Source: Streptomyces kurssanovii (lineage in GTDB: Bacteria; Actinomycetota; Actinomycetes; Streptomycetales; Streptomycetaceae). Taken from it: 64,000 nucleotides of DNA. Within the stretch, counting starts at the first letter, position 1, and each line of letters starts with the position of its first letter. The DNA is taken from contig NZ_BMTN01000001.1 in the NCBI RefSeq assembly GCF_014649695.1, forward strand, positions 310,001 to 374,000, read 5' to 3'. Below, one piece after another: positions 1-7,725 of this stretch. The notes below the pieces were generated by a model. It ran no database searches and had not been told where the DNA came from. It worked only from the letters and a program-made list of their open reading frames with translations. The position numbers and the translations under genes are program-made.

Positions 1-85
1 CGGTCCGGCGCCTGCCGGATGCGTTGATGCTCCGAGGCGGCTGGCGGCCGGACCACGCCGGACCACGCCGGACCGCGCCCGCCGG

Positions 86-1408
86 TCAGCCGATGCCCTG
101 GCGGTCCGGTTCGAGGGCGAAGTCGCCTTCGGCCGGTTCCCGTACCGACTGCCGCACGGCGCGTACCAGCAGGTCCCGGTGCCGCTCGAGCGGCGCGCGC
201 CGCTCAGGAGGTACGAGCTGGAGCAGGTCCTCGAACCCGGCCATCATGCGCCGCGTGACCTGCGGGTTGCCCACCGCGCACCCCCGCAGCTCGGCGAAGC
301 CGAGGTCGACCAGGTCCTCCCACCCGGACACCGGCTGGACCAGCCGCACCCGGCCCTTCCCGTCCTGGTGGTACACCGTGCCGAGCGGCCGGTGGGCGAC
401 CACGGCGAGATACTGCACGATCCGGTCCAGGCACTGCACGGCCGTGGTCGGGTCGTTCACGGCCGACGACAGGGCCCGCAGCCCGATGTCGGTCAACTGC
501 CGCAGCCCGAAACTCAGGTCACGCTGAAAAGTGCGCTCGACCCCGACCGACACGGCGGACTGCAGCGCACGCCGGGCCGCGAACGGCAGCGGTCGTCCCG
601 CGCCGCCGTGGACCGTGAGCACGGGTGTCCCGGGCACGACGAAGTCCCCGACCCGGGGGAGGAGCCGCAGCACCACGTCATGGCGCCGGGCCACCCGCAC
701 GAGCCGGACGACCTCGACGTCCCGCAGGGCTCCGGACCGCCCCTGGTGACTGATGCGGACGGTCTCCTCCCCGAGCTGCTCCCCGGAAGCGGCGGACCTC
801 GGCATACGCGCCAGCGCCCCGAACGCCTCCCTGGTCACCCGGTCGACCACGGGACCCACCTTCATCAGCTGGAGCGTCTGTGTCACGTAGGCGATGAACA
901 GCAGCAGACTCAACGCGACCATCAGCAGCGTCAGGATGCTCTGCACCACCGGCACGGACGTGACCTCCCGCGGGTCGCGTTCGCTCTCGAACGCCGTCAG
1001 CACCAGCAGCGACAGCAGGAAGGTGGAGAGGAACACCGAGAAGGTGAGCTTGCTGATGCGGCTCCTGATGAAGATGCGCACGACGCGGGGGCTGAAGTTG
1101 CCGGCCGCCATCTGCACCGCGACGAGCGAGATGCTGAAGACCACACCGATGAAGGTCATCATCGCGGAAGCGATCGTGGTGACGATCGTCTTGGCGTCCT
1201 CGGCGACCGCCATGAGCTTCTGAAGACTCCGGAAGTCCTCTTCGTTGCGCAGCGTGTCGACGATCCATGTGTCGAGGGCGGCGGCGAGACCCCAGACGAC
1301 GCAGACGAGGATCAGCGACACGGTGGGGGCGAACCAGAACGTCTCGCGCAGATGCTCGCGCAGCATGGACAGGGCTCGGGGCGGACGGTAGGTGCGACGT
1401 TGGCTCAC
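86..1408 (-). CDS. DUF2254 family integral membrane protein
   Basis: About 440 residues if translation begins at the GTG at 1408. I prefer this start because the family-like block RALSMLREHLRETFWFAP begins before the first internal ATG (1366). The N-terminal third has several hydrophobic segments (around FAPTVSLILVCVVWGLAAAL, a second around a TIVTTIASAMMTFIGVVFSI stretch, then FLSTFLLSLLVLTAF and ILTLLMVALSLLLFIAYV). A soluble C-terminal half follows, with the conserved-looking stretch LTDIGLRALSSAVNDPTTAVQCLDRI. This matches the predicted membrane proteins grouped as DUF2254, whose function is not known. No strong ribosome binding site is visible at either candidate start. It stands alone, divergent from the tRNA gene that follows. 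Family call is confident; the role is unassigned. Confidence 0.85.
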   Translation of the reverse strand: MSQRRTYRPPRALSMLREHLRETFWFAPTVSLILVCVVWGLAAALDTWIVDTLRNEEDFRSLQKLMAVAEDAKTIVTTIASAMMTFIGVVFSISLVAVQMAAGNFSPRVVRIFIRSRISKLTFSVFLSTFLLSLLVLTAFESERDPREVTSVPVVQSILTLLMVALSLLLFIAYVTQTLQLMKVGPVVDRVTREAFGALARMPRSAASGEQLGEETVRISHQGRSGALRDVEVVRLVRVARRHDVVLRLLPRVGDFVVPGTPVLTVHGGAGRPLPFAARRALQSAVSVGVERTFQRDLSFGLRQLTDIGLRALSSAVNDPTTAVQCLDRIVQYLAVVAHRPLGTVYHQDGKGRVRLVQPVSGWEDLVDLGFAELRGCAVGNPQVTRRMMAGFEDLLQLVPPERRAPLERHRDLLVRAVRQSVREPAEGDFALEPDRQGIG

Positions 1409-1576
1409 CCGGCCGACGGTAACCAAACGCAGCGCATTCGCGTGGATACACGCTGTAGCGCCTCTCCCGTAGCGCCGCCGGCACCCCACTGACCACGCAA
1501 TATGCAGGTGAGAGGCACCGCGAACCCCTGGTATTGTTGTCCATGTCGCCGCGGGAGACCGGGGCGAATCACCTGA

Positions 1577-1661
1577 GTCCGGGTGGCGGAATGGCAGACG
1601 CGCTAGCTTGAGGTGCTAGTGCCCTTTATCGGGCGTGGGGGTTCAAGTCCCCCCTCGGACA
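1577..1661 (+). tRNA. tRNA-Leu (anticodon GAG)
   Basis: An 85-nt class II tRNA. The acceptor arms GTCCGGG and CTCGGAC pair with one G-T wobble. The anticodon stem CTAGC/GCTAG encloses the loop TTGAGGT, giving anticodon GAG for CUC/CUU leucine codons. A variable arm, GCCCTTTATCGGGC, folds as expected for leucine tRNAs, and the T-loop is GTTCAAGTC. CCA is not encoded. A hairpin follows 22 nt downstream. The gene sits at the edge of a patchy accessory region, a common position for element integration. Confidence 0.96.
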
Positions 1662-1682
1662 CTCACTGTAGCGATACAGATG

Positions 1683-1714
1683 CGAGGGCCTCGACCTTAC
1701 GGTTGCGGCCCTCG
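1683..1714 (+). terminator. Hairpin terminator after tRNA-Leu
   Basis: Perfect 8-bp inverted repeat CGAGGGCC / GGCCCTCG with a 16-nt loop, starting 21 nt after the tRNA. There is no long T tract, as is usual in high-GC actinobacteria. Confidence 0.6.
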
Positions 1715-1812
1715 TGGCCTTTGGTAGCCGCTTGTGACGCCTGACGGTGACGAGCCTGTCGGCAGGTGCTGCAGCACCTGCGAGCACCACGCGCGCTCGT
1801 CCACCTGGTTCG

Positions 1813-2644
1813 CTACGTCGTTACTCCGGTTCCTCGACCCGCAGGGTGTCTCCGCGCAAGGCCTTGCTTCGCGAGCACCGGTTCGTAGACCTCCCTGTGC
1901 ACCTTCTCGCGGGCCGCCTGGGCGTCCTCGTCGATGGCCGTGAACCGAGCCTCGGCCTCCGAGCGATCGACGGCGTGCTCAAGGATCCGGCCCACCACTG
2001 AGGCCTTGTTGTCGTCGGTCTCCTCGTAGGCCCGCAGATCGGCCGAGATGAAGACGAAGTCGATCAGCTTGCCGAGCAGGCCCTGGCCGGCGAAGCCGAA
2101 GAAGTGCGTGCCCTCCACCTCCGCCTCGGTCAGCCGGTCCCGGTTCCTGGCCTCCCACGAGCGCATCTCGGCTTCGGCGGCGTCCCAACTGCGGACAACA
2201 GGCAGCCCGAGCGCCGGGTCCTGGTCACGTAAGGCCTTGTACGCGGCCGTCGTCTCCCGGTTTCCCGCGCAAGCCCGGATCCTCTCGAAGGGGGTGTAGG
2301 CCAGGGCCTTGCCCGTGATGCGGTCGTCCCCGTTCTCCCAGGTGCGCCAGATACTCAGGCTTTCCACGCCGTCCGGCGCCGTAGTGGCCGAGGGCGTCGC
2401 GGTCGGCGGCGGTGAGGCCGTCGAACTCGACTTCCACGCGGATCCGCTTGGTGTCCGCTGCGGAGTGCACGTCCTCCTCGCCGAGTGCGCCACCTCTCTC
2501 ACCGTTGAAGAACCAGTCCAGGGCGCGCAGCACGGTGGACTTGCCGACACCCGTCGGCCCGATGAGTGAGGTGATGCAGTCGAAGGAGACGTCGAGGCTG
2601 CGCAGGCAGCTGAAGTTCTCGATGCGAGCCCGCTTGATCTTCAT
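1813..2644 (-). pseudogene. Broken OLD-type AAA ATPase/nuclease (N-terminal part only)
   Basis: The gene starts at ATG 2644 with MKIKRARIENFSCLRSLDV, then the P-loop GPTGVGKST (about residues 29-37). This is the N-terminal layout of SMC-like OLD-family ATPases that carry a TOPRIM nuclease. The reading frame shifts near 2370-2385. Homologous-looking sequence resumes in another frame (TWENGDDRITGKALAYTPFE, later GTHFFGFAGQGLLGKLIDF) and stops at 1813 after about 270 codons in total. The ABC signature, Walker B and TOPRIM domain are missing, so this is frameshifted and truncated. OLD nucleases act in phage defence alone or with UvrD-like helicases (Gabija-type pairs), and UvrD-like sequences lie nearby. 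The OLD label rests on the N-terminus only; a generic AAA_15/AAA_23 protein is possible. Confidence 0.7.
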
Positions 2645-2765
2645 GGTGATCCTGACGTGTGACGGCGTGGATGGCCCACGGCGGTGAGGTGCCGAACAAG
2701 CCCGGAATGCAGGGCACTTCCGGTCGGCGGCCGCGCACCACGCGCGGCACGGTGTCGGCGGCGGT

Positions 2766-2957
2766 TCATGCGGTGGTGACGCCGGTGATGGTGACGCCCG
2801 CGTCGGTCAGGAAGGTGCTCGGGTCGCCCGACCACGAGGCGTACAGGCTGTCGCGAGCCTGGCTGCAGGCGCCGAACAGCAGGCAGCGTTCCGCGGCGAG
2901 GGCGGCCTCGTGCTGGAGCCGGTCGAGCTTCTGCGGGGTGGCCCCCGTAGGGGCGTG
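2766..2957 (-). pseudogene. C-terminal scrap of a UvrD-type helicase
   Basis: About 63 codons in one frame read HEAALAAERCLLFGACSQAR, then DSLYASWSGDPSTFL, and end at a TGA at 2766. They match the C-terminus of the intact helicase ending at 5379 (HETDMLSERCLLFVACTRAR, then DSLYVSWSGKPSPFL) residue for residue over most of the length. There is clear nucleotide identity in the middle, for example the shared stretch coding for RDSLY and SERCLLF/AERCLLF. Everything upstream (P-loop, DEAQD box) is gone; the rest of the frame is antisense to the DUF262 gene. It is therefore a decayed paralogue or duplicate end, not a gene. Confidence 0.75.
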
Positions 2958-3092
2958 CGTACGGGCATCCGGAGGGCCGAGCGGGGTACGCGACAACACC
3001 GGCGAGCGAAACTGGTTCCGCTCGGCCGAAGTTGACCCTTCTCGGCAGTTGATAGCGTGTGTGTGACGGAGCACACACAGGCTGGGGGCAGC

Positions 3093-5018
3093 ATGGGGCT
3101 GGCAAACCAAAAGATCGCTTCTCAAATCGAGGACCTGCTGCAGGGCAAGGTCGTCATCCCCTCCATCCAGCGCGACTTCGTCTGGATGAGGCCCGACGTA
3201 CGCGATCTCTTCGATTCCCTCTACCGGGGCTACCCCGTCGGTGCCCTGCTGCTGTGGAAGACCAATCTGACCGTCCCCTTCAAGACGGCTGCCGTCGTCC
3301 AGGCCGACAAGTCGGCGCACCAGCCTCTCTACCTCCTGGACGGGCAACAGCGGTTGACCTCCCTGGCCTGGGTGTACCGGCCGGAGTCGAAGGCGGACGG
3401 CCGGCTCATCGACCTGCGCTTCGACGTGCGCACCGAGGAGTTCGTCAACCCGAGCGCGATCCAAGGCAAGGACCCGCTCCTGTTCCGTGTTTCCACCTTG
3501 CTGCAGGAGAACGTGCAGTACCACGAGGTGCTCAAAGCGGCCGGGATCGACTACTCCGCCCCGCAGTTCGGCGCATGGATGCAGCGCCTGCAGAAGGTGC
3601 ATGACATCCGCAAGCAGGAGATCGCCGTCATCACCTACGAGTCCGACGACTACGAGGAAGTCGCCGAACTCTTCGCCCGGTTGAACAAGGGCGGTCGAAG
3701 GCTGTCCAAGGGTGACCTCGTCTACAGCGCCATCGCGGCGCGCTGGTCCGACGGCCTGGACACCATGGACGCCTTCCACCAGGAGCTGCAGGACAGCAAC
3801 TTCGCCCTGAACAGGGAAGCCGTCCTGCGTCTCACGAGCCTCCTCGCGGGAACCGGCGCCCATCACATCAAGCTCATCGGGGCGGACATGGACGAAGCCG
3901 CTCTGAAGGAGGCCTGGCACGCCACCGAGAGGGCGCTGCGCTTCGCCATCGACTTCCTGAAGGGCGAGTGCGCGATCCCCAGGTCCGAGGTCCTCTCGTC
4001 GCCGAACGTCACCATCGTGCCCGCCCTGCTGCTGCACCACCGGGACGGCAAACTGCGTCCGGGGGAGGCTCAGCTGCTGCGCCGCTGGGTGTACACGGCG
4101 ATGGCGTTCAGCCACTACTCGCTGCAGGTCGAGGGCAAACTCGACGCGGAGGCAAGGCTGATCAAATCGCGTGAGGGCGAGGGCCTGTTCGCCGAACTCA
4201 TCCGCCGGGCCTCCGGCACCCGGTCCCGGGACAGCGCCCTCCATCCGAGGGACCTGGAGCAGAAGTACTCCACGCATCCCTTCTTCAAACTGCTCTACAT
4301 CGCCGCGTTGCGGAGCACGGCGCGGGACTGGGCGACCAACATCGCCATCAGCGACCAGCCGATGAGCAGCGGCGCCAAGATCGAATTCCATCACGTGTTC
4401 CCGCGCGCCCGAGTCCAGGGGACATACGCGAAGGAGGAGTGGAACAGCCTCGCCAACCTTGCCTTCGTCACCGGTCAGACGAACAAGATGATCTCCTCCA
4501 GGCTGCCCGTCGACTACATGGCGGGGATCGCGCCGGAGCGCCTGGCCGAACAGTGGATCCCCGGCGATCCGGAGCTGCGGTCCCTGGACCGTTTCCCCGA
4601 CTTCCTGGCCGCGCGCCGGAGTTTGCTGGCCAACACCCTCAACGAACTGCTCGGTCTTCCCCGCTACGACGCACAGGCCACCCACCGGGACACCGACGAG
4701 CTGCCTGCAGACGAGCAACTGATCGTGGAGGACCCGACCGCACCCACGCTCGTCGGGGCGGAGGTCCAAGCGCTTCGCACGGAGCACGGTGTTGAGATCC
4801 ACGCGACCTACGAAGGCCGGCGCGTCGACGCCTACTACGATCCCGTGTCCCGCGTCGTGAGGATCCCCTCCGGTCCGGGCCGAGGCGAGTACGAGACTCC
4901 CAGCGGGGCGGCGGTCGCCGTGGTCCACGCCCTGAACCCGCACGTCAATCCGAACCGGAACGGATGGAACTTCTGGACCGTCACTGCAACGGGAGGGTGG
5001 TTGCAGAGCATTCGGTAG
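3093..5018 (+). CDS. DUF262/DUF1524 (HNH) protein with C-terminal RAMA-like domain
   Basis: 641 residues from the ATG at 3093, which follows the purine-rich GGCTGGGGGC; the longer frame opening at 3057 has no ribosome site. The DUF262 (ParB-like) domain has QRDFVW at about residues 26-31 and the diagnostic LLDGQQRLTS at 81-90. The C-terminal DUF1524 HNH nuclease has KIEFHHVFPRARV near 430 followed by NSLANLAFV. The last 80 residues (GEYETPSGAAVAV then NRNGWNFWTV) resemble the RAMA domain found in restriction-linked proteins. DUF262-DUF1524 proteins include the type IV restriction enzyme GmrSD and SspE of phosphorothioate-based defence; they use nucleotide hydrolysis to control DNA cleavage. 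Here it lies between helicase remnants and an intact helicase, so a standalone modification-sensing restriction role is likely but inferred. Confidence 0.85.
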   Translation: MGLANQKIASQIEDLLQGKVVIPSIQRDFVWMRPDVRDLFDSLYRGYPVGALLLWKTNLTVPFKTAAVVQADKSAHQPLYLLDGQQRLTSLAWVYRPESKADGRLIDLRFDVRTEEFVNPSAIQGKDPLLFRVSTLLQENVQYHEVLKAAGIDYSAPQFGAWMQRLQKVHDIRKQEIAVITYESDDYEEVAELFARLNKGGRRLSKGDLVYSAIAARWSDGLDTMDAFHQELQDSNFALNREAVLRLTSLLAGTGAHHIKLIGADMDEAALKEAWHATERALRFAIDFLKGECAIPRSEVLSSPNVTIVPALLLHHRDGKLRPGEAQLLRRWVYTAMAFSHYSLQVEGKLDAEARLIKSREGEGLFAELIRRASGTRSRDSALHPRDLEQKYSTHPFFKLLYIAALRSTARDWATNIAISDQPMSSGAKIEFHHVFPRARVQGTYAKEEWNSLANLAFVTGQTNKMISSRLPVDYMAGIAPERLAEQWIPGDPELRSLDRFPDFLAARRSLLANTLNELLGLPRYDAQATHRDTDELPADEQLIVEDPTAPTLVGAEVQALRTEHGVEIHATYEGRRVDAYYDPVSRVVRIPSGPGRGEYETPSGAAVAVVHALNPHVNPNRNGWNFWTVTATGGWLQSIR

Positions 5019-5042
5019 TGGACGGCCCCTCCATCCGCCTGC

Positions 5043-5255
5043 CTACGTCAGGCCTCCGCGCTTGTGAGGTTTGACGTAGGTGTGTCCCTTCGGCAGCTGA
5101 TGAGTCCCGGTCAGGCCGGCGCTGCGATGAGCTTCGGCGTACGTCGGCCTGGGCCGTATCGCCGGCCTGCTTGCCGAGGTGAGGCGTTTTCGGGCGATGA
5201 GCCCGTTCACCGAAGCGCGGATCGCGTCGCTCGAGTACTGGTGGGCACGCCGGCT
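5043..5255 (-). pseudogene. Possible C-terminal remnant of an unknown gene
   Basis: The 360-bp gap between the DUF262 and helicase genes has one frame that reads like a real protein tail: AHQYSSDAIRASVNGLIARK, and near the end GTHQLPKGHTYVKPHKRG, stopping at TAG (5043-5045). It is open for about 70 codons with plausible codon choice but has no credible start. I do not recognise the family. Chance reading in GC-rich DNA is possible. Confidence 0.3.
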
Positions 5256-5378
5256 GCGGAGGCGCCACGGGTGGCGATCGCCTTGTTCCGTGTCCGTGTC
5301 CGTGTGCGGGACACGAAGCTCTGACGAAGAGAGTCTGCCTGACCCATGTCGGCAGAACCAGACAGTGAGTAACTCGCT

Positions 5379-7529
5379 CTACACTCCCGCCTCCACCAGG
5401 AACGGACTGGGCTTGCCCGACCAGGAGACGTACAGGCTGTCGCGGGCCCTTGTGCAGGCGACGAACAGCAGGCAGCGTTCCGACAGCATGTCCGTCTCGT
5501 GCTGCTTGGAGTCCACCTCGGGCGGTGTGACCGCCTTCGGGAACGGCAGCGCGTCCTCGGTGACGCCGATGACCGCGACGCAGCGGAACTCCAGGCCCTT
5601 GAACGAGTGCATGGTCCCGACGCGCACGGTCGTCCCGTCCTGGGCGGAGGCGTCGGCGGCGCGCAGTTTGGCGGCGGGAACGCCGGCGTCCTTCAGGCGG
5701 GCCACCGCCTTCGCGCACGTCTTGTTGAACCGGGCACTGACCCCGATCTCCCCGGCGCCGACACCCGCGTCCATCCACGCCTTCACCTGCTCGACGAGCA
5801 GGTCCAGTTCGGCCTCCTCGGTCGACGCGTCCCGTACGACGGGGCCGTCGCCGTGGAGGGCGGAGCGGTAACCGAGCAGGGTTTCGTCGCGGCCCTCGTC
5901 TTCGAGCTGGGCGATCGGGCGGCCGATCAGCAGGGCGGTGGACCAGCGCAGGATCTCCTGGGTGCTGCGGTAGTTCTTGCGCAGCTTCACCGACCGTCCG
6001 GCCACTTTGATGCCCAGCGACTTCAGCGACACCCGCGAGTCGTAGATGCGCTGGTGCGGATCGCCCGCGATGAACAGGTCGTCCGGGCGGGCGGGGACGG
6101 CCGCGCGCAGCAGCCTCCACTGCGCCGGGTGGAGGTCCTGCGCCTCGTCCACCACGACGTGCCGGTACGGCGGCCCCTTCGCCTCCAGCAGCCGCGCCGC
6201 CTCCGCGCACGTCTGCAGCCAGGTCCGGGCCCCGTCCGCGGCCATGTCGGCCGTGAACCGCTCCACCGTCTCCCACACCAGCGGCCGCTCGGCGGTTGTC
6301 AGCCGGCTGCCCCTGCCCCGCCGGTCCGCCGCCTCGTACTCGGCCAGGGTGGTGATGCCCTGCGCCAGGACGACATGCCGGTACTCCTGGGCGAGGAACT
6401 GCGCGCTGCCGGTGAAGCCCGTCACCTTGGCGGCCTTGCCCCACCGGCTCACCTCCTCGTTGTTCATCAGCGGCCGCAGGGGGACCGCGTCCGGTGCCTC
6501 CGCGACGACGCGGCTCGCGAAGCCGTCGACGGTGGACGTGTCCACGCGTGCGCGCAGCTCCGGGTCGTCCACCAAGGACTCCAGGCCCGATCGGAGTGCG
6601 CCCACGAGCGCGTTGGTGTAGGTGGTGAGGAGGATGCGGTCGCCCTCGCGCAGGTGGCCGAGCAGGTGTTTCACCCGGTGCAGCGCGACGACGGTCTTGC
6701 CGGTGCCAGGCCCGCCCGCGACCTGCGCGGGGCCCGAGTACGACGCCCGGTAGGCCACCTTCCGCTGGGAGGGGTGCAGGAACACCCGCCAGGCCGCGAA
6801 GGGCTTCTCCAGGATGTCCCGCAGCTCCTCGGGAGCTGTCACCAGCGCGATACGCGCCCGGGTGTACTGGATCGCGGTCTCGTAGTCCCGCGTGTCCACC
6901 GGCTGCGTGGACGCCTGAAGCGACGGGGCCACGATGTCCTGCCAGACCTCCTCCACCGTGCAGCCCGCGGCCAGGTACTGCAGCACCTCCCGCTGGTCCT
7001 GCGGCAGCAGCGGCGCGAAGACGTCCAGCTGCTCCTGGTCGACGAGCGACCGCGCCTGCCGCAGTGTCTCGTCGTCGATGCCGAGAGCCTTCAGGTCCCC
7101 GTCGGAGAACTTCGCGAACAGCCGGGGCTTCGGCGACGACTCGGCCACCCGCTCGTACGCCGGCGTGATCTCGTCCAGGGTGGCCGCGTCCCGGATCTCG
7201 ACCGCGCGCGTGACCTCGTTGATGCTGGACTTCTGCTTCATGGCCCAGGCGATGGCCTTGTCGTGAGCCATGACCCTCAGCAGGACGAAGGTGTCCCCGG
7301 AGGGCGGTGCGAGCACCACGCCGCGCCAGAACTGGTCGATGCGGATCGTCCGGATCTGCTTGTCCTTCGCCTTCACGAGGCTCTCCAGCTTCAGACCCTG
7401 ATCCTGGAAGAGCTGGTCCAGAGTGAGCCGGTTGAACTTCTCCCAGGCGTCCATGACCCCCTTCCTGACCGGGGGCTGGAGCTTGGGGAGTTCGGCGAAG
7501 AAGCCGATGTCGAAGGCGAGTTGCGGCAT
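5379..7529 (-). CDS. UvrD/Rep-type superfamily 1 DNA helicase with RelE-like N-terminus
   Basis: 716 residues. The helicase core has Walker A AGGPGTGKT (271-279), motif II DEAQD (461-465), motif III-like FIAGDPHQRIY near 494-504, the motif IV region LRKNYRST and the C-terminal box ERCLLFVACTRARDSLYVSW. It should couple ATP hydrolysis to 3'-5' DNA unwinding. The first 100 residues (FFAELPKLQPPVRKGVMDAW, later IRIDQFWRGVVL and VMAHDKAIAWA) have the pattern of the RelE/ParE toxin fold, a combination seen in some actinobacterial UvrD proteins. The start ATG at 7529 is the only reasonable one. It lies 197 bp downstream of the caspase-STAND gene on the same strand, so shared transcription is possible. 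A second, decayed copy of its C-terminus lies at 2766. Confidence 0.9.
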   Translation of the reverse strand: MPQLAFDIGFFAELPKLQPPVRKGVMDAWEKFNRLTLDQLFQDQGLKLESLVKAKDKQIRTIRIDQFWRGVVLAPPSGDTFVLLRVMAHDKAIAWAMKQKSSINEVTRAVEIRDAATLDEITPAYERVAESSPKPRLFAKFSDGDLKALGIDDETLRQARSLVDQEQLDVFAPLLPQDQREVLQYLAAGCTVEEVWQDIVAPSLQASTQPVDTRDYETAIQYTRARIALVTAPEELRDILEKPFAAWRVFLHPSQRKVAYRASYSGPAQVAGGPGTGKTVVALHRVKHLLGHLREGDRILLTTYTNALVGALRSGLESLVDDPELRARVDTSTVDGFASRVVAEAPDAVPLRPLMNNEEVSRWGKAAKVTGFTGSAQFLAQEYRHVVLAQGITTLAEYEAADRRGRGSRLTTAERPLVWETVERFTADMAADGARTWLQTCAEAARLLEAKGPPYRHVVVDEAQDLHPAQWRLLRAAVPARPDDLFIAGDPHQRIYDSRVSLKSLGIKVAGRSVKLRKNYRSTQEILRWSTALLIGRPIAQLEDEGRDETLLGYRSALHGDGPVVRDASTEEAELDLLVEQVKAWMDAGVGAGEIGVSARFNKTCAKAVARLKDAGVPAAKLRAADASAQDGTTVRVGTMHSFKGLEFRCVAVIGVTEDALPFPKAVTPPEVDSKQHETDMLSERCLLFVACTRARDSLYVSWSGKPSPFLVEAGV

Positions 7530-7725
7530 GAAGTGATCCTAAGCCGCAGCAGCAGGCAGGGTGGTGGGTACTGGCCGTCACGACTGACGCGCCCTGGGCC
7601 GCCCTCCACTCCCCACCTACTGCGCCGTCCGAGTCCCCACCGGAACCAGTGCTCTCTGGGTCCTTCCTCAGCCGTCGCTCCCCTTGGTGCCAGGAAGGGA
7701 CAACGAGACGTTCTCACCGAGTCGT

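Noticed and set aside
179-1492. Long plus-strand frame opposite the DUF2254 gene
   Set aside because: Rich in His, Arg, Pro and Gly as expected of antisense to GC-rich coding DNA; no ribosome site or protein-like motifs.
2766-4943. 725-codon minus-strand frame
   Set aside because: Antisense shadow of the DUF262 gene; only its last 60 codons (2766-2957) resemble a protein and are listed as a helicase scrap.
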